64,000 bases of DNA from Betaproteobacteria bacterium. Lineage in GTDB: Bacteria; Pseudomonadota; Gammaproteobacteria; Burkholderiales; Usitatibacteraceae. A program made the translations under genes and the position numbers. Below are positions 8,611-17,361 of this stretch, in pieces. Numbering within the stretch: position 1 is the first letter of the stretch; each line of letters begins with the position of its first letter. A model generated the notes under the pieces. That model was not told where the DNA came from, made no database searches, and saw nothing but the letters and a program-made list of their open reading frames with translations. The stretch covers positions 93,387-157,386 of the forward strand of contig JAEUMY010000020.1 of assembly GCA_016791265.1 (NCBI GenBank). The letters are read 5' to 3'.

Positions 8611-9782
8611 ATCCCACCGAATCCTCAGTCGAACCGCAGCGTCAACGCGATCTTCACATCGATGCGCTGCGCGGTTTCGCGCTGTTCGGCATTCTCGTAG
8701 TCAACGTGATGAGTTTTTCTTCCGGGTTGTCGGGGCCTTCGCTGGGCGTGCTGAACGCCGAGTCTTCATGGGCCGACCTGGCGACGTTTCTCATCATCGC
8801 CTTCTTCGCGGAGTTCAAGTTCTATCCCATCTTCGCGTTCCTGTTCGGCTACGGCTTTCTGCTCTTCTGGCGTCGAGCGCGCTGGCGCGGCGGCGATGTA
8901 TCGGCGCTTTACAACCGCCGCGTCTGGTTCCTTGGCCTCCTCGGTGTCTCTCACGGCGTGTTCATCTGGTTTGGCGACATCCTGTCGCGCTATGCGGTGA
9001 CGGCGATTTTTCTCAAAAAATCGCTGAGCGCGCGGCCAAGGCAATTGCTGCGAACGATGAAAAACTGGCTCATCGCCGCAGCCGCCATCGCTTTTCTCTT
9101 CGCCTTCGCGAGCGGCAACATGTCAACTGATGGCGGCATGCCACCGGCTCCATCGATCTATCCCACCGGCACCTACCTTCAGGTCACGCAGCAACGGTTC
9201 AGCGACTACTTCGCCATCACGCTCTATTTCGGCTTTCTCATCCCGCAGGTGATGGTCATCTTCCTGGCCGGCGTGCTCACCGCGCGCATGGGCTGGCTCG
9301 CCCGCCCAGCGCGACACCGCGCGTTCTGGCTGAAGGTGCTGAAAGCCGGCCTCGTCCTGGGCGTCCCCGCGAGCGTGGCCTGGGCGGCATTGCAGTGGCA
9401 AGGCGCATGGTCGGCCAGCGCAGTCTGGTCAACGTGGATGCCAGTGCTCGATCTCATCATGCCGCTGCAATCGGCCGCGATGATGGCCGCACTCGCACTC
9501 ACGCTGCACACTCCATTCATGCAGTCATTGGTGAGATGGCTGGCGCCCGCCGGCCGCATGCCGCTCACCAACTATCTCGCGCAGTCCGTGATCTGCTCAT
9601 TTGTGTTGTACGGCTACGGGCTGGGGTTGGGCGACGACCTCCGCCAATCCGGTCTGGCCGCGCTGGCAGTGAGCGTGTATCTCGCCCAGATCGTCGTGAG
9701 CCGCTGGTGGCTCGCCCGCCATGACAGTGGACCAATGGAGGCGTGGTGGCGCCGTGTGGTGTACGGGCGCCGCGCGGGCTGA
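8589..9782 (+). CDS. DUF418 (YeiB-like) membrane protein
   Basis: About 397 residues with many membrane helices. The N-terminal DLHIDALRGFALFGILVVNV and C-terminal GRMPLTNYLAQSVICS motifs are the signature of the DUF418/YeiB family of acyltransferase-3-like membrane proteins, possible transporters or acyl carriers of unproven function. The start is uncertain: ATG at 8574 or 8589 lies within the preceding gene, or TTG at 8607 overlaps its stop as TTGA with GGTGG upstream. I give 8589. The gene ends 59 bases from the convergent FNT gene. Confidence 0.82.
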   Translation: MVGAAALNPTESSVEPQRQRDLHIDALRGFALFGILVVNVMSFSSGLSGPSLGVLNAESSWADLATFLIIAFFAEFKFYPIFAFLFGYGFLLFWRRARWRGGDVSALYNRRVWFLGLLGVSHGVFIWFGDILSRYAVTAIFLKKSLSARPRQLLRTMKNWLIAAAAIAFLFAFASGNMSTDGGMPPAPSIYPTGTYLQVTQQRFSDYFAITLYFGFLIPQVMVIFLAGVLTARMGWLARPARHRAFWLKVLKAGLVLGVPASVAWAALQWQGAWSASAVWSTWMPVLDLIMPLQSAAMMAALALTLHTPFMQSLVRWLAPAGRMPLTNYLAQSVICSFVLYGYGLGLGDDLRQSGLAALAVSVYLAQIVVSRWWLARHDSGPMEAWWRRVVYGRRAG

Positions 9783-9841
9783 CTGCGAGTGCAAAGGATT
9801 CCTCGGTCCGCTGCGCGCACCCCCAGCAGATCGGACAAGGT

Positions 9842-10681
9842 TCACGCGCCCCGTCTGGCGCCCCGCAAGTAAATGACCCAGTACACCAACGCGACCAGCA
9901 CGCTGCCACCCATCAGGTTGCCTGCGATGACCACAACAAGGTTTAGGGTGACAACGCCGATCCCAGGCGCCTGCAAGCCAAGATCACCCGCAATCAGCCA
10001 GGCCAACGGGAAGTAGTACATGTTGGCAATGGAATGCTCGAAGCCCGCTGCGACGAATGCGGCGACGGGCGGGACCACGGCGATGGCCCGGTCGGTGACG
10101 CTGCGCCCACCGAGGGCCATCCACACCGCCATGCACACCAGCACGTTGCACAGCACGCCCCGCCAGAAGGCCTCCCAGAGTGGTAACGCTGCCTTGCCAC
10201 TCGCGATGGCGTGATAGGTCTGCCCCACCGCATCGCCATTCATGTGCCAGTGGCCGGACAGGTAGACGACGGCTGCCAGCCCGGCCGCACCGACAAGATT
10301 GGCCAGGCAGACGAGGGTCCAGTTGCGCAGCACCTCGCCCGTGGTGATGCGTCCGGCGGCCCAGGCCATGGCGAGCAGATTGTTGCCGGTGAAGAGCTCC
10401 GCACCCGCCACGACCACCATGAAAAGTCCAAGCGCGAAGCAGACGCCCCCGAGGAGGCGCTTCAAGGCAAATCCCAGCGTCGCATCGGCGAAGACCAACG
10501 TCGAGAACAACGCTCCAAGACCGATGAAGGCACCGGCCAGAATGCCCAGCAAGGCTGTCTTGAGAAAGGGCATGCGCGCCTTCGCCACGCCGAGAGTTTC
10601 CACGCGCGCCGCGATTTCGGCGGGCGCATAGGCGTCTGCCGCGCCGCCCGAGCCCTGCTTCAGTTCGTCACCGTCCGGCAC
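9842..10681 (-). CDS. Formate/nitrite transporter (FNT) family channel
   Basis: 279 residues with six predicted membrane helices. FNT hallmarks are present: GAELFTGNN in the first half, NLVGAAG, and GFEHSIANMYYFPL with the pore histidine in the second half. FNT pentamers pass formate, nitrite or hydrosulfide across the inner membrane; the ion cannot be read from the sequence. The gene is 73 bases downstream of the universal stress protein gene on the same strand, so both may depend on the FNR-like box at 11676. Confidence 0.88.
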   Translation of the reverse strand: MPDGDELKQGSGGAADAYAPAEIAARVETLGVAKARMPFLKTALLGILAGAFIGLGALFSTLVFADATLGFALKRLLGGVCFALGLFMVVVAGAELFTGNNLLAMAWAAGRITTGEVLRNWTLVCLANLVGAAGLAAVVYLSGHWHMNGDAVGQTYHAIASGKAALPLWEAFWRGVLCNVLVCMAVWMALGGRSVTDRAIAVVPPVAAFVAAGFEHSIANMYYFPLAWLIAGDLGLQAPGIGVVTLNLVVVIAGNLMGGSVLVALVYWVIYLRGARRGA

Positions 10682-10754
10682 ACCCGTTCCCCCTGTCTGG
10701 ACTTGCGACCTGCCGGAACGGCCATCGACCGTCTGATGCGAATCAGTGGAGCAA

Positions 10755-11615
10755 TCAGACGATCAGGATGTCGCAGGACGCGTTGTACGCGAGGAACTTC
10801 GGCACGCTTCCCATCACGCGCTCGGCGAATCGGCGGCCGCCGTGTTTGCCGATCACCAGCAGGTCCGCCCGACGAGCGCCCAAGGCTTCCAGGATCGCGC
10901 TGTTGGGATGACCTTCCCCGGTGCGGGGAATGAGCCGGTCCGCGCCGGGCACCGAAGCAATCAGGTTCTTGACCACTGCGGCCACATGTTCGCGATGCTG
11001 CGAGGTCATGCGGCTCACGATGTCATCGCTCACGCCATACATGCGCATGCGCTGCTGCAAAGGCGGCTGAATCGCATGGAAGACCTCGATTTTTCCCGGC
11101 GTCATGGACAAGGCTGCAAGCAAAACGTCCTTCGACCGCGCTTGCAGATCAATGGCCGCCAACACATTGCCATACGCACCCTGCTGCGCCTTGCGCACGA
11201 TGAGCAAGGGGCATTCGGCCCCCGCCATCATTTTGGAAATCGTGCCGCCGAGGAAGAGCTGCTCCAGCGCGCCCTGGCCATGGGCGCCCGCCACCAGCAG
11301 GTCAGCGCCCCAATCCTCCGCCGCTTCGAGCATCACGCGATGCGGCGAACCGTCCAGACATTCGACCGCCACCGGTTGGCCTCGGACCCCGTGCAGCGTG
11401 TGTCCAAATGAATCCGCCTGCTTGCGGGTGGCCACGCGAAAGTCGTCAACGAAGCTGTCGGTCACGTCGGCGAAGATGCTGCGCAGCGCGACTTCGCTGG
11501 GGGCCGCGTGCAAGCAGCGCAATTCGGCGCCGTGTTGCAGGGCGAGCTGGGCGGCGCGCAATGCGGCCGCGTTGCCCAGTTCGGAAAAGTCGGTCGCCGC
11601 AAGGATTCGCTTCAT
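10755..11615 (-). CDS. Two-domain universal stress protein
   Basis: 286 residues from ATG 11615, which has GGAG upstream and begins the family-typical MKRILAATDFSELGNAAA. Two UspA domains are visible, residues 1 to about 140 and about 145 to 286. The first ends in the nucleotide-binding pattern GAHGQGALEQLFLGG, the second in GKHGGRRFAERVMGS. Two-domain Usps bind ATP and support survival under energy limitation. The FNR-like dyad 60 bases upstream and the neighbouring FNT gene suggest induction at low oxygen, which is inferred. Confidence 0.88.
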   Translation of the reverse strand: MKRILAATDFSELGNAAALRAAQLALQHGAELRCLHAAPSEVALRSIFADVTDSFVDDFRVATRKQADSFGHTLHGVRGQPVAVECLDGSPHRVMLEAAEDWGADLLVAGAHGQGALEQLFLGGTISKMMAGAECPLLIVRKAQQGAYGNVLAAIDLQARSKDVLLAALSMTPGKIEVFHAIQPPLQQRMRMYGVSDDIVSRMTSQHREHVAAVVKNLIASVPGADRLIPRTGEGHPNSAILEALGARRADLLVIGKHGGRRFAERVMGSVPKFLAYNASCDILIV

Positions 11616-11675
11616 GTTGTTCGCTCCGGAGTCGAGGGGTTGCCATGAGGATAGGAGAGCACTGAGGCTTCCTTT

Positions 11676-11689
11676 TTGATTCATGTCAA
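11676..11689. promoter_or_regulatory. FNR/Anr-like box
   Basis: TTGATTCATGTCAA matches the FNR/CRP-family pattern TTGAT-N4-ATCAA with one changed base. It ends 60 bases before the universal stress protein ATG, a normal distance for an activator site. Confidence 0.5.
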
Positions 11690-11787
11690 AACCACGTCAC
11701 CGGCCGACGCGTGCAGCGACGTCGGCGAACCGGCGCAGCGCGGTCCGACACGGACCAGACCGCCTGCGTCACGGAAGGTTCAAGCCG

Positions 11788-13836
11788 CTATTTCTTCGTC
11801 GCACCGGCGCCGACGTAGCGCTTCAGCCAGGCGAAGTACTCGCCGTACCAGAGCCGCGAATTCTGCGGCTTCAGGATCCAGTGATTCTCGTCCGGGAAAA
11901 ACACCAGCCGCGCATCCACGCCCTTGGCCTTGAGCGAGTTGTAGTACGCGAGGCCCTGCGAATCCGGCACCCGGTAGTCAAGGAGGCCGTGGATCACCAA
12001 GGTTGGCGTCTGCATGGGCTTCACCAACGCGCGCGGGTTCTGGGACTCGATCTTCTTCATGTCGTCCCAATAGAAGGCACCCAGCTCCTTCGGATGCCAG
12101 TAGTAGGCGTCGTCGGACATCATGGCCACCCAGTCGAAGCAGCCGGCGTGGCACACGTAGGCCTTGTAGCGATCGCCGCCAGAGGATTTGTCGTAACCGG
12201 CCCCACCGGGTTTTCCATTCCGGCTGTTCATCCACGCCACCATGAAGCCGCCATAGCTGCCACCGGTGGCGGCGAGGCGGTTCTTGTCGATGTAGCCCTG
12301 CTTCAGCATGAAGTCGGTGCCGGCCTCGACATCGGCATGCTCGCGCCGTCCCCAGTCTTCATTGATGGATTCGTTCCAGTCCTGGCCGAAGCTGGAAGAG
12401 CCGTGATAGTTCACGCACACGACCACATAGCCCTGCGCGGCGAAAGTGTGGTTGTTCCAGCGGAAGTGGAAGTTGTCGCCCCAGCAGGAATGCGGGCCGC
12501 CGTGGACGTTGTGAACCAGCGGCCATTTCTTCTTCGGGTCGAAGTCCGGCGGGTAGATGGCCCACATCTGCGTGCTGTCGCCGTCGAAGCCGGCGATGTT
12601 GAACTCCTCCACCGCGCCCAGCTTGATGCCGGCCATGATCGGACCGTTGAAATCCTCGACTGCGGTTTCGGCGCCAGTGACCAGATCGGTTGCGAATATT
12701 CGCGGGGGCGTGGACATGTTGTTGCGCACGAACACGGCGTGCTCGCCCGCCACAGCGAAGTCGGTGACGGTGCCGCCCTGGCCGATGATCTCGGGCGTCT
12801 TCGCGTCCAACGCGAAGCGGAAGAGATGCGTGCGCGCCGTGTCCTCGGCGGTGAACCACACCGACTGGCTGTCTTCAGCCCACTTCAGTGGCGCGTTGAC
12901 GCCGCGATCCCACTTGGCGGAGTGAATGCTGATCTTGCCGGTCTTGCGCTCGATGAGGGTCAGCTTGTCTTGGGCGATGTAGCTCTTCCGCAGATTGTTG
13001 GTGATGCAGGCGATCCACTTTCCGTCCGGCGAGTACACCGGGTGCTCGTGGTTGAGCGGCGACTTTCCGGTGAGCGTCTTGAACTTGCCGCTCTTCAAGT
13101 CCAGCGTGACCAGATGGTGCTCATGATCGAAGCGCTTTTCCTCGGCGGGATCGAAGCTGAAAACAATTTCCTTTCCATCCGGCGACAGGTCGTAGTAGTA
13201 GCCCGCCGTATCGGCCTGCTTCAACTCGTACTTCGTGCCCTCGAACAAGTCTTTGCACTTGCCGGACGCGAAATCGATGGTGATGACATGCGGCACGCGG
13301 CCGTCGGACAGCCAATGATCCCAATAGCGGTACGCAGCATGTTCGACCACGTGGGCCTTCACCTTGGAATCGTTGTGCGCCTTCAGCTTCTCGGCCTGCT
13401 TCTTCTCGCCTTTGAGATCGGGCCAGACCCAGGTGATGGCCGCCAGCTTCTTCGAATCCGGAAACCACTTGATGCCGGCCACGCCGGTGGCGAGCGAGGT
13501 CACGCGACGCGCTTCGCCGCCGTCCGGCGCGATGACATAGAGCTGCGGCTCGTCGTCCTTCTTGCCGCCTTCCGTCCGCTTGGCCACGAATGCGATCCAC
13601 CTGCCGTCCGGCGACCAGGCGGGCTCGCCATCTTTCTCGCCACAAGTGGTGAGCTGGCGCGGCTCGCCGCCGAACGTGGACAAGAGCCACAGCGATGACT
13701 GGGCCTTGTTCTCGCCCATGTCGTAGGCGGTGACCGAGGCCGCCGCTTGCGAACCGTCCGGCGACAGCGTGAGGCCGCCTTGACGCTTCATTTTCCAGAG
13801 ATGTTCGACGGTGAGACGACTGTTCTTCTTGGCCAT
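11788..13836 (-). CDS. S9 family prolyl oligopeptidase
   Basis: 682 residues from ATG 13836. Residues up to about 400 hold repeated LSPDG/YSPDG/WSPDG beta-propeller blades. The C-terminal peptidase domain has HNVHGGPHSCWG, the nucleophile motif GGSYGG, an Asp in LLDYRVP and a His in DENHW, so the full Ser-Asp-His triad is present. Enzymes of this group cleave acyl- or dipeptides from small peptides. No signal peptide is seen with this start, so it is probably cytosolic. No good ribosome site precedes ATG 13836 or the alternative at 13884. Confidence 0.9.
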   Translation of the reverse strand: MAKKNSRLTVEHLWKMKRQGGLTLSPDGSQAAASVTAYDMGENKAQSSLWLLSTFGGEPRQLTTCGEKDGEPAWSPDGRWIAFVAKRTEGGKKDDEPQLYVIAPDGGEARRVTSLATGVAGIKWFPDSKKLAAITWVWPDLKGEKKQAEKLKAHNDSKVKAHVVEHAAYRYWDHWLSDGRVPHVITIDFASGKCKDLFEGTKYELKQADTAGYYYDLSPDGKEIVFSFDPAEEKRFDHEHHLVTLDLKSGKFKTLTGKSPLNHEHPVYSPDGKWIACITNNLRKSYIAQDKLTLIERKTGKISIHSAKWDRGVNAPLKWAEDSQSVWFTAEDTARTHLFRFALDAKTPEIIGQGGTVTDFAVAGEHAVFVRNNMSTPPRIFATDLVTGAETAVEDFNGPIMAGIKLGAVEEFNIAGFDGDSTQMWAIYPPDFDPKKKWPLVHNVHGGPHSCWGDNFHFRWNNHTFAAQGYVVVCVNYHGSSSFGQDWNESINEDWGRREHADVEAGTDFMLKQGYIDKNRLAATGGSYGGFMVAWMNSRNGKPGGAGYDKSSGGDRYKAYVCHAGCFDWVAMMSDDAYYWHPKELGAFYWDDMKKIESQNPRALVKPMQTPTLVIHGLLDYRVPDSQGLAYYNSLKAKGVDARLVFFPDENHWILKPQNSRLWYGEYFAWLKRYVGAGATKK
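12692..12703. repeat. HIP-like palindrome copy 5
   Basis: Exact copy inside the S9 peptidase gene, read as RIFA in the propeller part. Confidence 0.95.
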
Positions 13837-13907
13837 GTGGGAAAGGAGTGAAGGACGAAAGGGCGCATTGTAGCCGGGCCGCAAGGGCCGCCGCCGGTTG
13901 CTCGCCG

Positions 13908-13951
13908 CGTCACATTCGTGTCACCGCTTTGTCATGGGCGCTGTCTACAGT
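13908..13951 (+). promoter_or_regulatory. Pho box and -10 element upstream of PhoX
   Basis: CGTCA at 13908, TGTCA at 13919 and TGTCA at 13930 are spaced exactly 11 bases, the tandem pattern bound by PhoB. A possible -10 element, TACAGT, follows at 13946-13951. The block lies 50 to 95 bases before the PhoX gene, so phosphate-starvation control is likely. Confidence 0.7.
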
Positions 13952-14002
13952 CTCGCCATTCCGCTAAACCTCATCCACCCAGGACAGACAGGACCCGCAG
14001 CC

Positions 14003-16195
14003 ATGACGCACGCGCGCACCGACACGCCCATCGAGATCGAAGACATCGGCACCAACTCATCCAGCAACGAAGAATTCAGCCATGTGCTGCAAGCGCGGAT
14101 GTCACGCCGCAGTTTGCTCAAGGGCGGTTTCGGACTCGCCGCCAGCAGCTTCATGGGCACCGGACTCCTGGCTTGCGCGGACGTCGATACGATCGAAACC
14201 CCCAAGACGCTGCAACTCAATTTCACCGCAGTGCCCAAGGGCACCGCCGATGTCGTCGCGGTGCCATCCGGCTACAGCTCGTCCGTCCTCTATCGCCTGG
14301 GGGATCCGATTGCCGCAGGCGTCCCCGCTTACCGCAATGACGGCACCGATGCCGCAGCCAGCTATGCCCAGCGTGCGGGCGACCACCACGATGGCATGCA
14401 TTACTTTGGCGTGTCGGCAACCGGGACCTACAGCCTGACCGCCAGCGATCGCGGTCTCTTGGTCATGAACCATGAAGCCATCAGCCCACTCTTCCTGCAT
14501 CCGACGGGACCGACCATCGTCAACAACGCGCGCACCGTGCCCGATGAAGTGTTGAAAGAAATGTATGTGCATGGCATCTCGGTGATCGAGGTGAATCGTG
14601 CCGCCAACGGCGCGTGGTCCTACAAGCAGGACTCCGCCTTCAATCGCCGCGTACACACGCTGACCGACACCATCCTTTCCGGTCCGGCCGCGCGCACGCT
14701 CTACATGATCACCAAGTATTCACCGGATGGCTCGCGCACCCGGGGCACGATCAACAACTGCGCCAACGGCTACACCCCCTGGGGCACCTACCTCGGCTGC
14801 GAGGAGAACTACGCGGGCTACTTCCGCCGCGTGACCGCCACCGACAACGCCAATCGCACGCCCAAGGAGCTGACCTCCTTCGCACGAAACGGCATCGCCG
14901 GCAACGGCCGGGAACTCTGGGCCACGGTGGCGGGCAGCGATCCGGACGGACTCTACGCACGCTGGAACACCATGAAGCTGGGTGCATCCGCCGACGGCAG
15001 CGATGACTATCGCAACGTGGCGAACACCTACGGCTGGAATGTGGAAGTGGACCCGTTCAATGCGACCTCCACACCGAAGAAGCGCACCGCCATGGGCCGC
15101 TTCGCGCATGAAGGCGCGTGGCTGGGTCCGATACGCGCCGGCCAGCCGCTGGTGTTCTACATGGGCGACGACTCGCGCGGCGAGTATGTCTACAAGTACG
15201 TCACCAATGCCAACTGGGACCCGGCGGACGCGACGCGCGGGCTGGCTGCGGGCGACAAGTACCTGGATGACGGCAAGCTGTACGTGGCGCGCTTCAATGC
15301 GGATGGCACGGGCCAGTGGGTCGAACTCCGCTTCGGCCAGAACGGCATCACGGCTGCGAACCCGGCCTATGCGTTCGCCGATCAAGCGGATGTGCTCATC
15401 AACACCCGTCTCGCCGCGGATGCCGCCGGCGCCACCAAGATGGACCGCCCGGAGTGGGGCGCGGTACACCCGACCAATGGTGATGTCTACATGACCATGA
15501 CCAACAATAGCAGCACGGTTCGCACGCTCGCGTCGACCGATGCCGCCAACCCGCGCTTCTACAACGACAAGCGCACGACCGGTCAGGATCAGCGCGGCAA
15601 TCCCAACGGCCACATCATCCGGTGGGCGGAAACCGCCGGCAACAACGCGGCCACGACCTTCAGTTGGGACATTTTCCTCTTCGCCGCGCGCGCCAGCGTG
15701 ACCGACCCCAACATCAACGTGTCGGGTCTCACCGCCGCCAACGACATGTCCAGCCCGGACGGCATCTGGTTCAGCCGATCCGGTGTGCTCTGGATCCAAA
15801 CGGACGACGGTGCCTACACCGATGTGACCAACTGCATGATGCTGGCCTGCATCCCCGGGCGCGTGGGCGACGGCACCACCAAGACCATCGTCAACACCGA
15901 TGGCGCCGCCACCAAGTCAGTCACGACCAAGGTCGGTGCGCAGATGACGGAGGCCAATCTGCGTCGCTTCCTGGTCGGCCCGAAGGATTGCGAAATCACC
16001 GGCATTGCCGAGACCCCGGACGGCAAGACCATTTTTGTCAACATCCAGCACCCGGGCGAGGACACCTCCAGCGCCAATTTCCTCGCCGGCAACCACAACA
16101 GCAACTGGCCGGGTGGCGCGGGCTCGCGCCCCCGCTCCGCCACCATCGTCATCACCAGGAACGACGGCGGCGAAGTCGGCGCCAGCCTGGTCTGA
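14003..16195 (+). CDS. phoX: PhoX-family (DUF839) alkaline phosphatase, Tat-exported
   Basis: 730 residues from ATG 14003. Near residue 33 lies the twin-arginine signal SRRSLLKGGFGLAASSF, here preceded by a longer than usual cytosolic leader. The DUF839 body includes YLGCEENYAGYF, GRFAHEGAW, and WGAVHPTNGDVYMTMTNNS. PhoX enzymes are periplasmic, Ca/Fe-dependent and release phosphate from organic esters. The upstream Pho box supports this job. An intrinsic terminator stands 44 bases after the stop codon, overlapping the start of the next gene. Confidence 0.9.
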   Translation: MTHARTDTPIEIEDIGTNSSSNEEFSHVLQARMSRRSLLKGGFGLAASSFMGTGLLACADVDTIETPKTLQLNFTAVPKGTADVVAVPSGYSSSVLYRLGDPIAAGVPAYRNDGTDAAASYAQRAGDHHDGMHYFGVSATGTYSLTASDRGLLVMNHEAISPLFLHPTGPTIVNNARTVPDEVLKEMYVHGISVIEVNRAANGAWSYKQDSAFNRRVHTLTDTILSGPAARTLYMITKYSPDGSRTRGTINNCANGYTPWGTYLGCEENYAGYFRRVTATDNANRTPKELTSFARNGIAGNGRELWATVAGSDPDGLYARWNTMKLGASADGSDDYRNVANTYGWNVEVDPFNATSTPKKRTAMGRFAHEGAWLGPIRAGQPLVFYMGDDSRGEYVYKYVTNANWDPADATRGLAAGDKYLDDGKLYVARFNADGTGQWVELRFGQNGITAANPAYAFADQADVLINTRLAADAAGATKMDRPEWGAVHPTNGDVYMTMTNNSSTVRTLASTDAANPRFYNDKRTTGQDQRGNPNGHIIRWAETAGNNAATTFSWDIFLFAARASVTDPNINVSGLTAANDMSSPDGIWFSRSGVLWIQTDDGAYTDVTNCMMLACIPGRVGDGTTKTIVNTDGAATKSVTTKVGAQMTEANLRRFLVGPKDCEITGIAETPDGKTIFVNIQHPGEDTSSANFLAGNHNSNWPGGAGSRPRSATIVITRNDGGEVGASLV

Positions 16196-16224
16196 GCGCA
16201 GGCCGCCACAAGGACTTTCGACCG

Positions 16225-16893
16225 TTGAACCCCCTCCTGGCCCGTGCAAGCGGGCCTCTTTTTTTCTCCTGCGCCCTGCTGTTCGCTGAAAGCGCTGGCG
16301 CGCAAGATGCGGCAAGAGGTCGCGCACTCTACGTTGACAATTGCGCGCGCTGCCACGCTGATCCACCCGGGTCCGGTTTCGTGGACCCACGCGTGCGTAC
16401 TTCCGACGAGATTCTCGCCACCATTCAACGCGTCTCGCCAATGCGGTTTCTCGGCGGCGCGATCATGGCACAGGAGGCACGCGACCTCGCGGCGTACTTC
16501 AACGAATCGCTGGGACCGCCCACGAATCGGCCGGACTACAACGTGGGCGATTTCTGGTGGGACCAGAAGAATGGCGGTTCGAGCGTCAATCTGCGCCAGT
16601 TTTCCAGCCGCAATCAATTGGCCGGTATCTGGTACACGTTTGATGCGGCGGGCGCCCCGGTGTGGTTCCTGTTCAATGGCGGGAGCTGGAGCGGCCCGTC
16701 GATCTACACCGCCCCGCTCTATCGCGCGCGCGGCACGCCTTTCACGCTGGCCATCGACACGTCCTCGTACGGCTTGACCGAGGTCGGCACCGCCGCGCTG
16801 GTGTTTTCAGATCGCGCGAATGTCGATTTCACGTTCACCGTGAACGGCCAGCGCACGCTCGCGAAGATGGTCCGGTTTCCGTTTCCGAATTGA
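16225..16893 (+). CDS. Secreted mono-haem cytochrome c with C-terminal beta-rich domain
   Basis: 222 residues if started at TTG 16225, which has AAGGA about 11 bases upstream; no in-frame ATG is suitable. The N-terminus reads as a signal peptide ending near SAGAQ. The haem site CARCH sits near residue 43 and a Met in VSPMRFLGG may be the axial ligand. The second half (QLAGIWYTFDAAGAPVWF and LYRARGTPF) is a WYxxxxxGxPxWF-type module seen on secreted proteins of unknown role. The intrinsic terminator at 16239-16267 falls inside the signal-peptide codons, so the true start and expression are uncertain. Confidence 0.65.
   Translation: MNPLLARASGPLFFSCALLFAESAGAQDAARGRALYVDNCARCHADPPGSGFVDPRVRTSDEILATIQRVSPMRFLGGAIMAQEARDLAAYFNESLGPPTNRPDYNVGDFWWDQKNGGSSVNLRQFSSRNQLAGIWYTFDAAGAPVWFLFNGGSWSGPSIYTAPLYRARGTPFTLAIDTSSYGLTEVGTAALVFSDRANVDFTFTVNGQRTLAKMVRFPFPN
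16239..16267 (+). terminator. Intrinsic terminator after phoX
   Basis: GGCCCG, loop TGCAAG, CGGGCC, then TCTTTTTTTCT. It is a textbook GC stem with a T-run, placed inside the first codons of the next open frame. Confidence 0.8.
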
Positions 16894-16909
16894 TGCGCGG
16901 CAAGCCTTC

Positions 16910-16921
16910 GCGAATATTCGC
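16910..16921. repeat. HIP-like palindrome copy 6
   Basis: Exact copy between the cytochrome and the Cys-rich protein gene, six bases from copy 7. Confidence 0.95.
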
Positions 16922-16927
16922 TCCAAG

Positions 16928-16939
16928 GCGAATATTCGC
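16928..16939. repeat. HIP-like palindrome copy 7
   Basis: Exact copy; with copy 6 it is the only close pair in the window, in the spacer between two convergent genes. Confidence 0.95.
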
Positions 16940-16952
16940 GGCGCGCGGACGC

Positions 16953-17303
16953 TCAATGCCCCATCGGACTTGAACCCGCCTCCTTGCGCACGCAGCGCAT
17001 GAACTCGCGGCCGGCCTGCGGCTCGCATATCTTGAAGGCGGCAATCTCCTTCTCGCACTTCGCCTTCTCTTCACCCGTCTGCTTGCCGCAATCAAGCGGA
17101 TTGGCGAGCAGGAACGCGCGGTCGCACACGAAGTGTTCCTCGCTCTTCAGCACGCCGCACTTGTCGAACATCTTCTGGTGCCGTTCGCATCGGGCCTTCT
17201 CGACACCCGACTTTTCGTCGCAGCTGCCGACATGCGCGGCGGCATGGGAAGGCAACAGGGACAGCAACATCAGCACGATCGCGGCGATGACAATGCGGGA
17301 CAT
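16953..17303 (-). CDS. Small secreted Cys-rich protein
   Basis: 116 residues from ATG 17303, preceded by TGGAG. MSRIVIAAIVLMLLSLLPSH is a signal peptide. The mature part has eight cysteines spaced through charged helical sequence (GSCDEK, RCERHQ, DKCGV, VCDRAF, DCGKQ, KCEKE, ICEPQ, RCVRK), enough for four disulfides, and suggests a periplasmic twin-CX(n)C-like helical protein. I do not recognise the family. Confidence 0.65.
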   Translation of the reverse strand: MSRIVIAAIVLMLLSLLPSHAAAHVGSCDEKSGVEKARCERHQKMFDKCGVLKSEEHFVCDRAFLLANPLDCGKQTGEEKAKCEKEIAAFKICEPQAGREFMRCVRKEAGSSPMGH

Positions 17304-17320
17304 GGTGGCTCCAGGCGTTT

Positions 17321-17332
17321 GCGAATATTCGC
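17321..17332. repeat. HIP-like palindrome copy 8
   Basis: Exact copy 17 bases upstream of the Cys-rich protein start; dyad extends to 16 bp. Confidence 0.95.
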
Positions 17333-17361
17333 AATGGTAAGTCACGAGCACCCAAGCGCGC

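Noticed and set aside
11683..13698. 671-codon open frame on the plus strand
   Set aside because: Antisense to the S9 peptidase gene, which has a complete catalytic triad.
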